DNA of 64,000 nt from positions 3,236,501-3,300,500 of the forward strand of contig NZ_CP115463.1 of assembly GCF_027912495.1 (NCBI RefSeq), given 5' to 3'. The DNA is from Caulobacter sp. NIBR1757 (GTDB taxonomy: Bacteria > Pseudomonadota > Alphaproteobacteria > Caulobacterales > Caulobacteraceae). Under the pieces are notes generated by a model that had not been told where the DNA came from, did no database searches, and saw only the letters and a program-made list of their open reading frames with translations. Of the stretch, positions 34,182 through 43,009 are shown one piece after another; position 1 is the first letter of the stretch; each line of letters opens with the position of its first letter. The position numbers and the translations under genes are program-made.

Positions 34182-34390
34182 TCACGGCGCCGCTGGGTCA
34201 ATCGCAAGGACCCTCACAGGCAAAACGTGCATCTTAAGGTAAATCGGACAACCTTTGGAAGAAAAACGGCGGCGTGACAGTGTGTCTATGTCGAATTCCA
34301 CCGTTAAGCATGGTTTCCGGATGACTAACGAACCGTTGGAATGCTAGATTCCACCGTCTGCGGAAAGGGCCGCGGATGGGGGATTTAGTG

Positions 34391-34735
34391 ATGCATAGAC
34401 GTGCTTTCATCGCCGGCAGCGCCTTGGCCGCCGCCGCCGCGCCTCTGGCCGGCAAGGCGGTCGCCGCGACCGCCGAGACCGTGACCATCAAGGGTTACCT
34501 GAAGCGGATCACCACCCACTACTACGCGATCAGCCCGACCGCGCAGAAGACGGATCCCAGCACGACCGACTACGCCGCCTGGCCGTCCGATGTCGTCCGG
34601 GTCTATCCCCGCGACGCCAGGAAGATGACCCTCGGCCTGGTCAGCGTGAAGGGCGTGGTCCTTCGCGGCCGTCAGCAGGACGCCTTCACCCGCACCGTCG
34701 CCACGGTGGTGATGACCGATGCCGTGATGGCCTGA
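34391..34735 (+). CDS. Small Tat-exported hypothetical protein
   Basis: A 114-residue protein with a twin-arginine-type signal (MHRRAFIAGSALAAAAAPLAG, then KAVAATAE). The mature ~90 residues are beta-rich and Thr/Tyr-rich (TIKGYLKRITTHYYAIS, VVRVYPRDARKMTLGLVSVKG) without known motifs. It starts at ATG 34391, 209 bases downstream of the sulfotransferase-like gene. A strong terminator lies 30 bases past the stop. The upstream region has a ten-base direct repeat ATTCCACCGT at 34295-34304 and 34348-34357. Confidence 0.75.
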   Translation: MHRRAFIAGSALAAAAAPLAGKAVAATAETVTIKGYLKRITTHYYAISPTAQKTDPSTTDYAAWPSDVVRVYPRDARKMTLGLVSVKGVVLRGRQQDAFTRTVATVVMTDAVMA

Positions 34736-34763
34736 TCCTGACGCATCTTCACTGGAACCGCGG

Positions 34764-34792
34764 ACGCCGCCTGGTCCTCCAGGCGGCGTTTT
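34764..34792 (+). terminator. Intrinsic terminator
   Basis: ACGCCGCCTGG-TCCT-CCAGGCGGCGT is a perfect 11-bp stem with a tetraloop followed by TTT. It ends the Tat-protein transcript just before the convergent type II secretion operon. Confidence 0.85.
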
Positions 34793-34801
34793 GCATGAGT
34801 C

Positions 34802-35485
34802 CTAGTCGGAGACCCTGGGAACCCGGGTATAGCCGGCCGGCGGCTCCTCGCCGGGCGGACCGCTCCACCAGCCCTTGCTGCCGGCCGGCGGCGGCGGCAG
34901 GGGTCTGCGCACGCGGGGCGGCCTGGGCGGTCCGGCCGGGCTGGCCGGCGCCGTGACCGCGCCGCCGATCCCGGCGGCCGGGGCGACGGCGACCATCCGC
35001 CGCTCGGGCGCGGCCATGGCGGGGCTGAGCGGCCCCCCGCGGGCCGTAAACAGCGCCACCTGCAGACGCTTGCGCCCCTTGACCAGCCGGGCGTCGCGGC
35101 GGCCCAGCGACACGACCCGCCAGCCATCGACGCTGTCGCCGCGCCGGGCCCGCACGCTCAGGCCGTTGGACGAGAAATAGCCGGTCAGGGCGCCATCCTT
35201 GCCCATCACCCCGACCAGCACCGGCAGGGCGTCGGGCCGTGGCGGCGGCGGCGCGGCGTCTGGCGCGGCGGCGGCCTCGGCGCTGATCGGCGCGCCCGCC
35301 CCGGCGAATCGGGTCATGCGGGCGGCGCTGGACGGTTCCTCGACGCCGGCGGCGGCGATGCGGGGACCGCCGCTGGCCGGCAACAGGCCGGCAGCGGTCA
35401 TGTCAGGCTCCTTCGCGGGCCAGAAGCTGATGACGGCGGCCAGCACGGCGGCGCCGCCCAGGATGATCAGCGGCGGCCGAATCAT
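34802..35485 (-). CDS. gspC: Type II secretion GspC-like protein
   Basis: A 227-residue bitopic inner-membrane protein: one N-terminal membrane segment (PLIILGGAAVLAAVISFWPA), a Pro/Ala linker, a small periplasmic HR-like domain (LVGVMGKDGALTGYFSSNG, GDSVDGWRVVSLGRRDARLV), and a Pro-rich tail. It has no PDZ domain. It is the last gene of the gspE-F-I-J-L-M-C operon and overlaps gspM by four bases (ATGA). GspC normally connects the inner-membrane platform to the secretin GspD. The assignment rests on topology plus position, so it is moderate. Confidence 0.7.
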   Translation of the reverse strand: MIRPPLIILGGAAVLAAVISFWPAKEPDMTAAGLLPASGGPRIAAAGVEEPSSAARMTRFAGAGAPISAEAAAAPDAAPPPPRPDALPVLVGVMGKDGALTGYFSSNGLSVRARRGDSVDGWRVVSLGRRDARLVKGRKRLQVALFTARGGPLSPAMAAPERRMVAVAPAAGIGGAVTAPASPAGPPRPPRVRRPLPPPPAGSKGWWSGPPGEEPPAGYTRVPRVSD

Positions 35486-36006
35486 GCGCCGCCCCCCTGG
35501 ATGGCGACCAGCACGGCCAGGTCGGCGCTGATCTCGGCGCCCGGCGCACCCGGCTCACCGGTGGCCAGCAGCAGCCGCTCCAGCACCACCGCCTCGCCGC
35601 GCTTCTCGATCCAGCGGGCCAGGCGGTCGGCGGCCGGGGCGTCGGCATAGCCGCGCAGGCCAAGCCGCACGACCTGCAGGTTGGTTCCGCCCGGCCGTCG
35701 CTCCAGCACCTCCAGCTCGACGACCTTGATTCCCGCCTCGGTCAGCGCCTGGCGTATGCGCGCGGCGGCGGCCAGGGAAGCCTGGCTGGCCGGGGCGGCG
35801 ACCAGCGCCTCGCCCGTTGCCGCCGTGCCGGTGCGGGCGGCGTAGTCGCGCACGAGCCCCTCCTGCAGGGCGGTTTCCTTGTGCGTGGCGCTGAGGTCCT
35901 GCAGTTGCAGGCCGACCCGCACCGCCAGCAGGGCGGCGACGAGCAGCAGCAGGCCGGCCGCCAGCGGCAGCCAGCGCTGGGGGATCTGCGGCAGGGTCCG
36001 GCTCAC
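35482..36006 (-). CDS. gspM: Type II secretion GspM-like protein
   Basis: A 174-residue protein with an N-terminal membrane segment (WLPLAAGLLLLVAALLAVRVG), a helical region and a ferredoxin-like periplasmic domain (IKVVELEVLERRPGGTNLQVVRLGLRGYA), the GspM/PilO pattern. I choose the GTG at 36006, which overlaps the gspL stop as GTGA like the other junctions in this operon; a GTG two codons upstream is possible. It is expected to pair with GspL in the inner-membrane platform. Confidence 0.72.
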   Translation of the reverse strand: MSRTLPQIPQRWLPLAAGLLLLVAALLAVRVGLQLQDLSATHKETALQEGLVRDYAARTGTAATGEALVAAPASQASLAAAARIRQALTEAGIKVVELEVLERRPGGTNLQVVRLGLRGYADAPAADRLARWIEKRGEAVVLERLLLATGEPGAPGAEISADLAVLVAIQGGGA

Positions 36007-36785
36007 TGGCACGCCTCCGCATCGAGAATCACCCGGTTGCCGGCCCCGTTGCCGTTATCGTTGGTCGCCCGCGCCCCCTTGCCGGTCAGGATGGCGAGTT
36101 GCTCCGGCGTCATCGGCTGGGCGAGACCGGCCATCACCTGGCCATCGGCGGCCGACAGGTCGGTCAGCACCACCTCGCCGCCGGTCGCCGCCAGCGTGTC
36201 GAAGGCGCAGTCGATCATCATCGCGTGGCGCTGGTCAGCGGCGGTGCGCCAGACCCGCTGGGCGTCGCCCTGCAGCCGCACCTGGCGGCTGGTGAAGCGC
36301 ACGAGGTCGGTGGTGGCGTCGAGCCGCGCCTGCGCTCGTTCGACCGACTGGCCGAGCCGCAGCGAGGTCGCGCCCAGCACCAGCACCAGGCCAGCTGCGA
36401 AGGCGCAGACCAGCTCCAGGGTCTTGCGCCGGTCGCCCTGATCAGCGCCGCGCCGGTAGGGATTGTCGAAGCGGAAGTCGTAGGTCTCGCCGTCCAGCTC
36501 GCCCTGTCGCTCGACGAAGGCCGGGCCATGGGCGGCGATGGTCGGGGTCGGGCCGAACAGGCCGCGCGGGGCGAAGGCGACGGCGAAGCGGGTCTGGCCG
36601 CCCTCGGCCGGGCCGACCGTCTCGACCGCGAAGGCTGTCTGCTCGGCCGGCAGCGGCGACAGGATGTCCAGCTGCAGGGCCACCGCCTCCCGCGCCGCCT
36701 TCAGCGACCCGGTCGGCAGGTCGAGCGGGCGCACGAAGATCTCGGCCTCGGCGGCCCGGCTGTCATCGGCCTCGAACAGACTCAT
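36003..36785 (-). CDS. gspL: Type II secretion GspL-like protein with shortened cytoplasmic part
   Basis: 260 residues, against about 400 for classical GspL. The N-terminal ~115 residues keep only a piece of the cytoplasmic actin-like region (LKAAREAVALQLDILSPLPAEQTAF). A membrane segment follows (LELVCAFAAGLVLVLGATSL), then a coiled coil and a small periplasmic domain. The ATG at 36785 overlaps the gspJ stop (ATGA). The reduced cytoplasmic part would change how GspE is docked. A PilN-like naming is also defensible. Confidence 0.72.
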   Translation of the reverse strand: MSLFEADDSRAAEAEIFVRPLDLPTGSLKAAREAVALQLDILSPLPAEQTAFAVETVGPAEGGQTRFAVAFAPRGLFGPTPTIAAHGPAFVERQGELDGETYDFRFDNPYRRGADQGDRRKTLELVCAFAAGLVLVLGATSLRLGQSVERAQARLDATTDLVRFTSRQVRLQGDAQRVWRTAADQRHAMMIDCAFDTLAATGGEVVLTDLSAADGQVMAGLAQPMTPEQLAILTGKGARATNDNGNGAGNRVILDAEACQ

Positions 36786-37237
36786 CGCTTGCCGCAATCC
36801 CCCCGCTGCGGATCATAGGCGCAGACCTCCGGGAGATCGCACCGCAGGGCCGCGACCGCAATCGCCGTATCGTCGCGGGCGATGGTCGCGGCCGACCAGC
36901 CGGGCCGCTCGGACCCGTCCGGCCGGCGGGCCGTGACGATGTCGGCCCTTGCGCCGTCCGGCAGGCCGAGGAAGGGAATGGAGTCCGCCTCGCCCTTAAG
37001 CCCGAGCCCGCCCGTATCCTCGATCGCCAGCACCCGTCCCGGGCCCGCGCAGCGGTCAGCGCCGCGCAGGCTCGCCTGCAGCCCCTGGTCGGACGGGTCC
37101 GGCCGGCCCAATGCCGCCGCCCGCTTGGTCCAGCCGATGAAGTCGACCTGCAGATAGATCATCGCCGTCATGATCAGCGCGCCGATGCCGATGGCGACCA
37201 GCGCCTCCGTCATGGCAAAGCCGTTGGCCCGCCTCAT
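36782..37237 (-). CDS. gspJ: Type II secretion minor pseudopilin GspJ-like
   Basis: A 151-residue prepilin-like protein. The N-terminus is MRRANG|FAMTEALVAIGIGALIM, with a prepilin peptidase site after Gly and Glu at +5, then a hydrophobic helix. The C-terminal part is small and has cysteines (RCDLPEVCAYD). Assigned to GspJ by order and weak similarity; GspH is possible. Four-base overlaps join it to gspI and gspL. Confidence 0.65.
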   Translation of the reverse strand: MRRANGFAMTEALVAIGIGALIMTAMIYLQVDFIGWTKRAAALGRPDPSDQGLQASLRGADRCAGPGRVLAIEDTGGLGLKGEADSIPFLGLPDGARADIVTARRPDGSERPGWSAATIARDDTAIAVAALRCDLPEVCAYDPQRGDCGKR

Positions 37238-37602
37238 TGCGAGCCCCCGACGATGACGGCGTCGATGGCGCTGCGGTCCGGCCGCGCCCCCGCTGTCCAG
37301 GTCACTTCCAGCCGCACGCGTTGCGCTCCGTCCGGACTGGAGACCTCGACCGGCCCGCGCGGCAGGCGCCGCCAGCGGTAGCGTCCCATCCGCCCCGAGG
37401 TCATCGCCCGCAGGTCGGCCGGCGTGGTCAGTCGCGCCTCCTCGTACAGTCGCTCGATGACGGTGGCGGCGGCCATGCGCGCCTGGGCCCGGTCGATGGT
37501 CCGCGCCGCCCAGACCAGCAGGGTCAGGGCCAGCGCCCCGGTCAGCGTCGCCAGCCCGAGGGACACCAGCGCCTCGGCCAGGATGAACCCCTTCCGCTTC
37601 AC
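37234..37602 (-). CDS. gspI: Type II secretion minor pseudopilin GspI-like
   Basis: A 122-residue prepilin-like protein: MKRKG|FILAEALVSLGLATLTG shows the cleavage site and Glu+5, then a hydrophobic helix and a compact beta domain (VEVSSPDGAQRVRLEVTWTAG). The GTG start at 37602 overlaps the gspF stop (GTGA). GspI is the most likely identity from size and position. Confidence 0.68.
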   Translation of the reverse strand: MKRKGFILAEALVSLGLATLTGALALTLLVWAARTIDRAQARMAAATVIERLYEEARLTTPADLRAMTSGRMGRYRWRRLPRGPVEVSSPDGAQRVRLEVTWTAGARPDRSAIDAVIVGGSQ

Positions 37603-38804
37603 AGCTCGACCATGTCGCTGATCGACATCAGCCCCTGGAAGACCACCAGGACGATGCCCCCGACCACCAGGCCGATCAGCAGCACGATGGCCGGCGTCAG
37701 GATCGACAGGAAGCGCTCGGTCTTCTCCTGGGCCCGGGCCGACAGGGCGTCGCCCGCCTCGCCCAGCACCCGGGGCAGGTCGGAGGCGCTCTCGCCGACC
37801 TTGGTCAGGCCGACCAGCATCGGCGGGGCGAAATCAATCGCCCGGAACACTTCCGACAGCTTGGTCCCCTCGCGCAGCCGCGGCTCCTGGGCCTCGAGCG
37901 CCAGCCGCACCGGCTCGACCCCGATGGCCTCGACCGACACGCGGTAGGCGGTGGCCAGCGGCACCCCGGCCCCGACCGCGATCGACAGCCGCTGGGCCAG
38001 GCCCCCGAACACCGTATCCGGCAGGATGCCGAACCCGGCCCGGGTCAGCATCAGCCGGTGCAGCCCGCGCAGGGCGCCGTCACGGGCCGCCCGCGACAGG
38101 GTCAGGGCCAGCGCCAGCACAAGGCCCGCCAGTCCGAGAATCGGCGCCGCCAGCCGCAGGAACCGCCCGCCGGCCATCACCGCCTTTGTCGTCGCCGGCA
38201 GCTCGCCGCCCAGCCCGGTGAAGGCCGGCTCCAGGGCCGGCAGCACGGCGAAGGCGAACAGCAGGATGGCCGCCGCCGCCATGGCCATGACGAACAGCGG
38301 GTAGATGATCATGGTGATCAGCCGGGTCCGCGTCGCCGCCGAGGCCTTCAGCGCCGCCGCCCCGCCGGCCAGGATCTCGGTCAGCCGCCCGGTCGCCTCG
38401 CCGGCCTTGGCCAGCGCCTGCAGGTAACGGCCGGTCTGGCCGGGAATCGCCGACAGCCCCGCCGACAGCGGCCGGCCGGCCATCAGCTCGCCCCGCACGT
38501 GGCTGGCCAGCCGGGCCAGCACCGGAACCTCCGACGTGGTCTCGATGATGTGCAGGGTCTGGCCCAGCGACAGGCCGCTCTTGAGAAACCGCGCCAGGTC
38601 GGCGGCGAAGGCCGCGCCCTGGGCGTCATTGACCGACAGGCCGGTGCGGGCCGGGGCGAAGGGGGCGGTGCTGGCGGTGATGGCGGTCGGCGTCACCCCG
38701 CCGGCCAGCAGGTCGTCGCGCACCTGCGCCTCGCTCAGCCCCTCGCGCCGGCCGCGCGCCGGCCGGCCGGCCGCGTCCACCCCCCGCCAGGCATAGGTCG
38801 TCAT
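37599..38804 (-). CDS. gspF: Type II secretion inner-membrane platform protein GspF
   Basis: A 401-residue protein beginning MTTYAWRGVDAAGRPARG, the usual GspF N-terminus. It has two duplicated T2SSF cytoplasmic helical domains (first around AAFAADLARFLKSGLSLGQTL, second around GLAQRLSIAVGAGVPLATAY) and three membrane helices (YPLFVMAMAAAAILLFAFAV, LGLAGLVLALALTL, AIVLLIGLVVGGIVLVVFQG). The ATG at 38804 overlaps the gspE stop. Confidence 0.92.
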   Translation of the reverse strand: MTTYAWRGVDAAGRPARGRREGLSEAQVRDDLLAGGVTPTAITASTAPFAPARTGLSVNDAQGAAFAADLARFLKSGLSLGQTLHIIETTSEVPVLARLASHVRGELMAGRPLSAGLSAIPGQTGRYLQALAKAGEATGRLTEILAGGAAALKASAATRTRLITMIIYPLFVMAMAAAAILLFAFAVLPALEPAFTGLGGELPATTKAVMAGGRFLRLAAPILGLAGLVLALALTLSRAARDGALRGLHRLMLTRAGFGILPDTVFGGLAQRLSIAVGAGVPLATAYRVSVEAIGVEPVRLALEAQEPRLREGTKLSEVFRAIDFAPPMLVGLTKVGESASDLPRVLGEAGDALSARAQEKTERFLSILTPAIVLLIGLVVGGIVLVVFQGLMSISDMVEL

Positions 38805-40531
38805 AAGGACGTCGCCCGGTAGACATCCTCGAGCGACACCTCGCCCCGGGCCGCGTGACGCAGGGCGTCGTGGGCCAGGGTGGCGAAGTCGGCCCGGCCA
38901 GACAGCTGGCGGCGGATGTCGGCGGTGGGCGCCCCGGTCGAGATCATCCGCTCGATGGCCTCGTCGACGGTGAAGATCTCGCCCAGCGGCACGCGCCCCA
39001 CCCGCCCGGCGCCGTTGCAGGCCCTGCAGCCGGCCGCCTCGTGCAGCCGCACCTCGCCGGCCGCGATCCCGTGCGCCTCGAACACCGCCGCCTCGTCCGC
39101 CGTCGCCGCCCGCGGCGCCTTGCAGGCCTCGCACAGCCGAGGCGTCAGCCGCTGGGCCGAGGCCCCGATCAGCACCCCGGCCAGCAGGTAGCGCTCGACC
39201 CCCATGTCGGCCAGGCGGGCCGGGGCGGTGGCCGCATCGTTGGTGTGCAGGGTGGCGAGCACCAGGTGGCCGGTCAGGGCCGCCTGCACCGCCAGTCTGG
39301 CCGTCTCGCTGTCACGGATCTCGCCGACCAGGATGACGTCCGGATCATGGCGCAGGAAGGCGCGCAGCGAGGAGGCGAAGGTCACCCCGGCCGCCTCGTT
39401 GACCTGGGTCTGGTTGATGCCGTCGAAGACGTATTCGATCGGATCCTCGATAGTCAGCACCTTGCGTTCCCGCGTCGCCAGCTTGCGCAGGGCGGCATAG
39501 AGGGTCGTGGTCTTGCCGCTGCCGGTCGGGCCGGTGACCAGGATCAGGCCGTAGGGCCGGCGCAGCTGCTGAGCGAAGGTCTCGCGGAAGGCCGCGTCGA
39601 AGCCGAGCGAATCGACGGTGAAATCCACCCCGTGCCGGGTCAGCAGCCGCACCACCGCCGACTCCCCGAACACCGTCGGCGTCGTCGAAATCCGCAGGTC
39701 GGTCAGCGCCCCCCGGATCGAGGCCGTCGCCCGCCCGTCCTGCGGCGCCCGCACCGAGGCCACGTCGAGGTCGGCCAGCACCTTGATCCGCGCCACCACG
39801 CCCGAGCCGAAGGCCGGCGCCAGCGGCTCCAGATCGCGCAACGCCCCATCGACGCGGATGCGCACCAGGCAGCGGTCGGCCTTCTGCTCCAGGTGGATGT
39901 CGCTGGCCCGCTCGGCCAGGGCCCGCTCCAGCAGGCCGTCGAGATAACGCACCACCGGCGCGTCGCGGGCGAAGTCGCGCAATCGCTCGGCGTCTTCCAG
40001 CGTGCCGCCATCGGGACCGGCCGGGGCCTCGGCCGCCACGGCCCGCGTCCGCGCCGCCCGCCACAGGCTGAAGGGGATGGTGCGCAGTTCGACCGGCTTG
40101 CCGGCCGCGAACCGCAAGCCCCGCCGCACATCCTCGCCACCGGCGTCGACCAGGCCGACTACCAGCCGGTCGGGATGGTCCTCCAGCACCAGGGCGTGAT
40201 TCTCGGCCAGGTACTTCTCGTTCAGCGACACCGGCCCCAGGGCCGACGGCTCGTCGTCGCCGTCCCACAGCGGGGCGCCGTGCAGGGCGGCGCTGGCCGC
40301 GGCGATGGCGGCGTCCCCGGCCAGGCCCAGCAGGCTGGCCGCCACTGCCGGCGGCTGTCCCGCTGACGCCACGGCGGCCCGCAGGCGCTCACGGTCGGCG
40401 GCCAGCAGTCCCAGCGCCTCGGCCAGCCGCCGGGCGCCCTCGATGCGGCCCTGGGCCAGGGTCGGCAAGGCGGCCCCGGAGTCCGGGCGCGACCTGTCGC
40501 CATATGGACTCTGCGAAACGGACTGGGGCAT
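38801..40531 (-). CDS. gspE: Type II secretion ATPase GspE
   Basis: A 576-residue secretion ATPase: N-terminal GspE/PilB-like domain (to ~180), then ERASDIHLEQK (start of the core), Walker A GPTGSGKTTT, Asp box TIEDPIEYVF, Walker B and His box (ILVGEIRDSETARLAVQAALTGHLVLATLHTND), and a four-Cys zinc motif (LCEACK...GCRACNGAG). The start at 40531 (MPQSVSQS) is preferred because a longer frame from 40600 would overlap divergent gspG. Only 37 bases separate the two starts, so the divergent promoters must be compact or overlap coding sequence. Confidence 0.93.
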   Translation of the reverse strand: MPQSVSQSPYGDRSRPDSGAALPTLAQGRIEGARRLAEALGLLAADRERLRAAVASAGQPPAVAASLLGLAGDAAIAAASAALHGAPLWDGDDEPSALGPVSLNEKYLAENHALVLEDHPDRLVVGLVDAGGEDVRRGLRFAAGKPVELRTIPFSLWRAARTRAVAAEAPAGPDGGTLEDAERLRDFARDAPVVRYLDGLLERALAERASDIHLEQKADRCLVRIRVDGALRDLEPLAPAFGSGVVARIKVLADLDVASVRAPQDGRATASIRGALTDLRISTTPTVFGESAVVRLLTRHGVDFTVDSLGFDAAFRETFAQQLRRPYGLILVTGPTGSGKTTTLYAALRKLATRERKVLTIEDPIEYVFDGINQTQVNEAAGVTFASSLRAFLRHDPDVILVGEIRDSETARLAVQAALTGHLVLATLHTNDAATAPARLADMGVERYLLAGVLIGASAQRLTPRLCEACKAPRAATADEAAVFEAHGIAAGEVRLHEAAGCRACNGAGRVGRVPLGEIFTVDEAIERMISTGAPTADIRRQLSGRADFATLAHDALRHAARGEVSLEDVYRATSL

Positions 40532-40568
40532 AACCTGCTGAAGTTCTGAGGGTTGGTCGGTGGATACA

Positions 40569-41015
40569 ATGGCGGGTTTGAACACCGGCAGGAAGATCAA
40601 ACAACGTCGCGATGAGCGGGCCGGCTATACGCTGACTGAAATGCTCGTTGTGGTTGCTATTATTGGATTGATCTCGGCCGTCGTTATTCCTCAGGTCATG
40701 GGCCAGATGGGCAAGGCCCAGTCGCGCGCCGCCAAGCTGAAAGCCCAGACCGTGGCCGCCGCCGTCGAGCTCTATTCCGGTGATGTCGGCCACTTCCCCA
40801 CCGCCGAAGAGGGCCTGATCGCCCTGGTGCAGCGGCCGGGGGGCCTGGACAGCTGGACCGGCCCCTATCTGCGCACCAAGGAAGAGCTTCTCGATCCCTG
40901 GGGCCAGCCGTTCCAGTACACGGTCGGTGAAGGCGGGGGCTTCAGTGTGAGTACGCTCGGGGCGGACAAGAAGCCCGGCGGCGAGGGGGCGGACCGGGAC
41001 ATCTCGGTCCAGTAG
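40569..41015 (+). CDS. gspG: Type II secretion major pseudopilin GspG
   Basis: A 148-residue pseudopilin. The leader is MAGLNTGRKIKQRRDERAG, then YTLTEMLVVVAIIGLISAVV with Glu at +5 (Tyr at +1 instead of Phe). Conserved GspG features are AAVELYSGDVGHFPTAEEGLIALV and LLDPWGQPFQY. The ATG at 40569 follows a GGTGG site; a GTG at 40560 is an alternative. Divergent from gspE. Confidence 0.92.
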   Translation: MAGLNTGRKIKQRRDERAGYTLTEMLVVVAIIGLISAVVIPQVMGQMGKAQSRAAKLKAQTVAAAVELYSGDVGHFPTAEEGLIALVQRPGGLDSWTGPYLRTKEELLDPWGQPFQYTVGEGGGFSVSTLGADKKPGGEGADRDISVQ

Positions 41016-41023
41016 GGGACAGA

Positions 41024-43009
41024 ATGAACAAGGCCATCCGGGTCGGCGCGGTCGCGCTGCTGTTGCTGCTGGGCGCCTGCGCGAGCGATCCGCGCCGGCC
41101 GGGCGGCAGCGCCACCCTGCCCCAGTCGCAGCCCACCTCGCCCGCCGCCGAGGCCGCCGCCGCCACGCGGGTGGGCGAAGAGCCGCCGCCGGAACGCCAG
41201 GGCTGGCGCGACGACGCCGTCGGCGCTCCCATTGCCGCGACGCCGCCTGTTCCCGCCAGCGGCTCGGCGCAACGCATCCCGATCAACGTGCTGATGGACC
41301 GCGCCCCGATTCCCGCCGCCGTCGAGGCGGTGCTGGGCGAGGTGCTGAGCCGGCCGTTCCGCATCGATCCCCAGGTCACCGGCGAGGTCTCCTTCCGGAT
41401 GACCGGCGAGATGACCGAAAATGATATCCTGATCACCCTCGACCAGGCCCTGCGCAGCGCCAATGCCGCCCTCGTCGCCTCGCCGGGCGGCGGGGTGGCC
41501 GTGGTGCCGGCCGGCAATGTCCCGGCCTTCTCGGTCCTGCCGAGCGGAACCTCGCAGCAGCGCAGCTTCTTCGCCGGCGGCACGGCCATCTACCGGGCCC
41601 AGAATGTCAGCGCCCAGGAGATGGTCCGGGTGCTGACCCCCATCGCCGAGGGCCGCGCCCAGGTGCGGGCCGACAGCGTGCGCGAGTATGTCTACATCAC
41701 CGGCGACCCCGGCACGGTGAACAGCCTGGTCCGTACCGCCGAGCTGTTCGACGTCGAATGGCTGCGCGGCAACAGCTTCCAGTTCTATCCGCTGAAATAC
41801 GCCGGGGCCAAGGCCGTGGCCGACGACGTGCGCCGCCTCTACGGCGGCGCCGACGGCCCCATCGGCACCCAGGTCGACATGATCGACATCGAGCGGCTGA
41901 ACGCCATCATCGTCATCGCCAAGTCGCCAGCCCTGCTGGACCAGACGATGAAATGGATCGAGCGCCTCGACCAGCCGGCCTCGCCGAGCGAACAGCGCAT
42001 CCGCGTCGTGCCCCTGTCGAACATCAAGGCCGAGGACCTCGTGAAGGTGGTTGGCTCCTTCTTCGGCGCCGCCGCGCCGCCGCCCGGCGGCCTGTCCGGC
42101 CAGGGTGACGCCGCCTCCTCGCCCGGCGGCGGCCAGGTGACGGCCGACCCGCGCAGCAACTCGATCATCCTCTACGCCAGCGACGCCGAGTACCAGAACC
42201 TGCTGCAGATCGTGCGCCGCCTCGATGTGCCGCCGCCGCAGATCCTCATCGAGGGCACGGTCGCGGAGGTGCGGCTGAACGACAAGCTGAACCTCGGCGT
42301 CCAATGGTTCCTGCAGAACAACCCGGAGGTCACCGGCGGCTTCGCCACGGTCGGCAACGGCAACCTCGCCCTCACCTTCCCCGGCCTGTCGCTGCAGTAC
42401 CTCGGCCCCGACTTCAAGGTGGCGATCAACGCCCTGTCGTCGGTCACCGATGTCGAGGTGGTCTCCACCCCGCGCCTGCTGGTGCTGGCCAACGAGACCG
42501 CCACCCTGCAGGTCGGCGACCAGGTGCCGATCATCACCCAGAGCTCGACCGGCGACCAGCAGACCAGCCTGACGGTCAACGCCGTCAGCTACCGCGACAC
42601 CGGCGTCCTGCTGACCGTCACCCCGCGCGTCGGCGAGGGCGGCCGCATCTTCATCGACATCGAGCAGGAGGTCTCGGACGTCTCCGAAACCACCACCTCC
42701 GAGATCAACTCGCCGACCATCGCCCAGCGCAAGTTCCGCACCCAGATCGCCGTCGACAACGGCCAGGTCATCGCCCTCGGCGGCCTGATCCGCACCACCC
42801 GCACCAAGGGCGACTCAGGCGTGCCCCTGCTCAGCCAGATCCCCATCGCCGGGGCCCTGTTCCGCGAGCGGGCCAATGTGAAGGGCCGCACCGAGCTGGT
42901 GGTCTTCCTGAAAGCCACCCTGGTCCGCGACCGGGCCGACGCCGACCGGGTGACCAAGGACATCGCGTCCGGCCTGACCACCCTCGGATTCGGGCGTGAC
43001 CGGCGCTAG
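41024..43009 (+). CDS. gspD: Type II secretion outer-membrane secretin GspD
   Basis: A 661-residue lipoprotein secretin. The signal has the lipobox LLGAC with Cys at 19. A Pro/Ala-rich linker is followed by the N0 domain (~85-160), N1-N3 domains (~185-400; YPLKYAGAKAVADDVRRLYGG) with a Gly/Ser loop (SSPGGGQVTADPRSNSIILYA), and the secretin barrel ending LSQIPIAGALFR...ELVVFLKATLV. Being lipidated, it may not need a separate pilotin. It begins eight bases after gspG. Confidence 0.94.
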   Translation: MNKAIRVGAVALLLLLGACASDPRRPGGSATLPQSQPTSPAAEAAAATRVGEEPPPERQGWRDDAVGAPIAATPPVPASGSAQRIPINVLMDRAPIPAAVEAVLGEVLSRPFRIDPQVTGEVSFRMTGEMTENDILITLDQALRSANAALVASPGGGVAVVPAGNVPAFSVLPSGTSQQRSFFAGGTAIYRAQNVSAQEMVRVLTPIAEGRAQVRADSVREYVYITGDPGTVNSLVRTAELFDVEWLRGNSFQFYPLKYAGAKAVADDVRRLYGGADGPIGTQVDMIDIERLNAIIVIAKSPALLDQTMKWIERLDQPASPSEQRIRVVPLSNIKAEDLVKVVGSFFGAAAPPPGGLSGQGDAASSPGGGQVTADPRSNSIILYASDAEYQNLLQIVRRLDVPPPQILIEGTVAEVRLNDKLNLGVQWFLQNNPEVTGGFATVGNGNLALTFPGLSLQYLGPDFKVAINALSSVTDVEVVSTPRLLVLANETATLQVGDQVPIITQSSTGDQQTSLTVNAVSYRDTGVLLTVTPRVGEGGRIFIDIEQEVSDVSETTTSEINSPTIAQRKFRTQIAVDNGQVIALGGLIRTTRTKGDSGVPLLSQIPIAGALFRERANVKGRTELVVFLKATLVRDRADADRVTKDIASGLTTLGFGRDRR

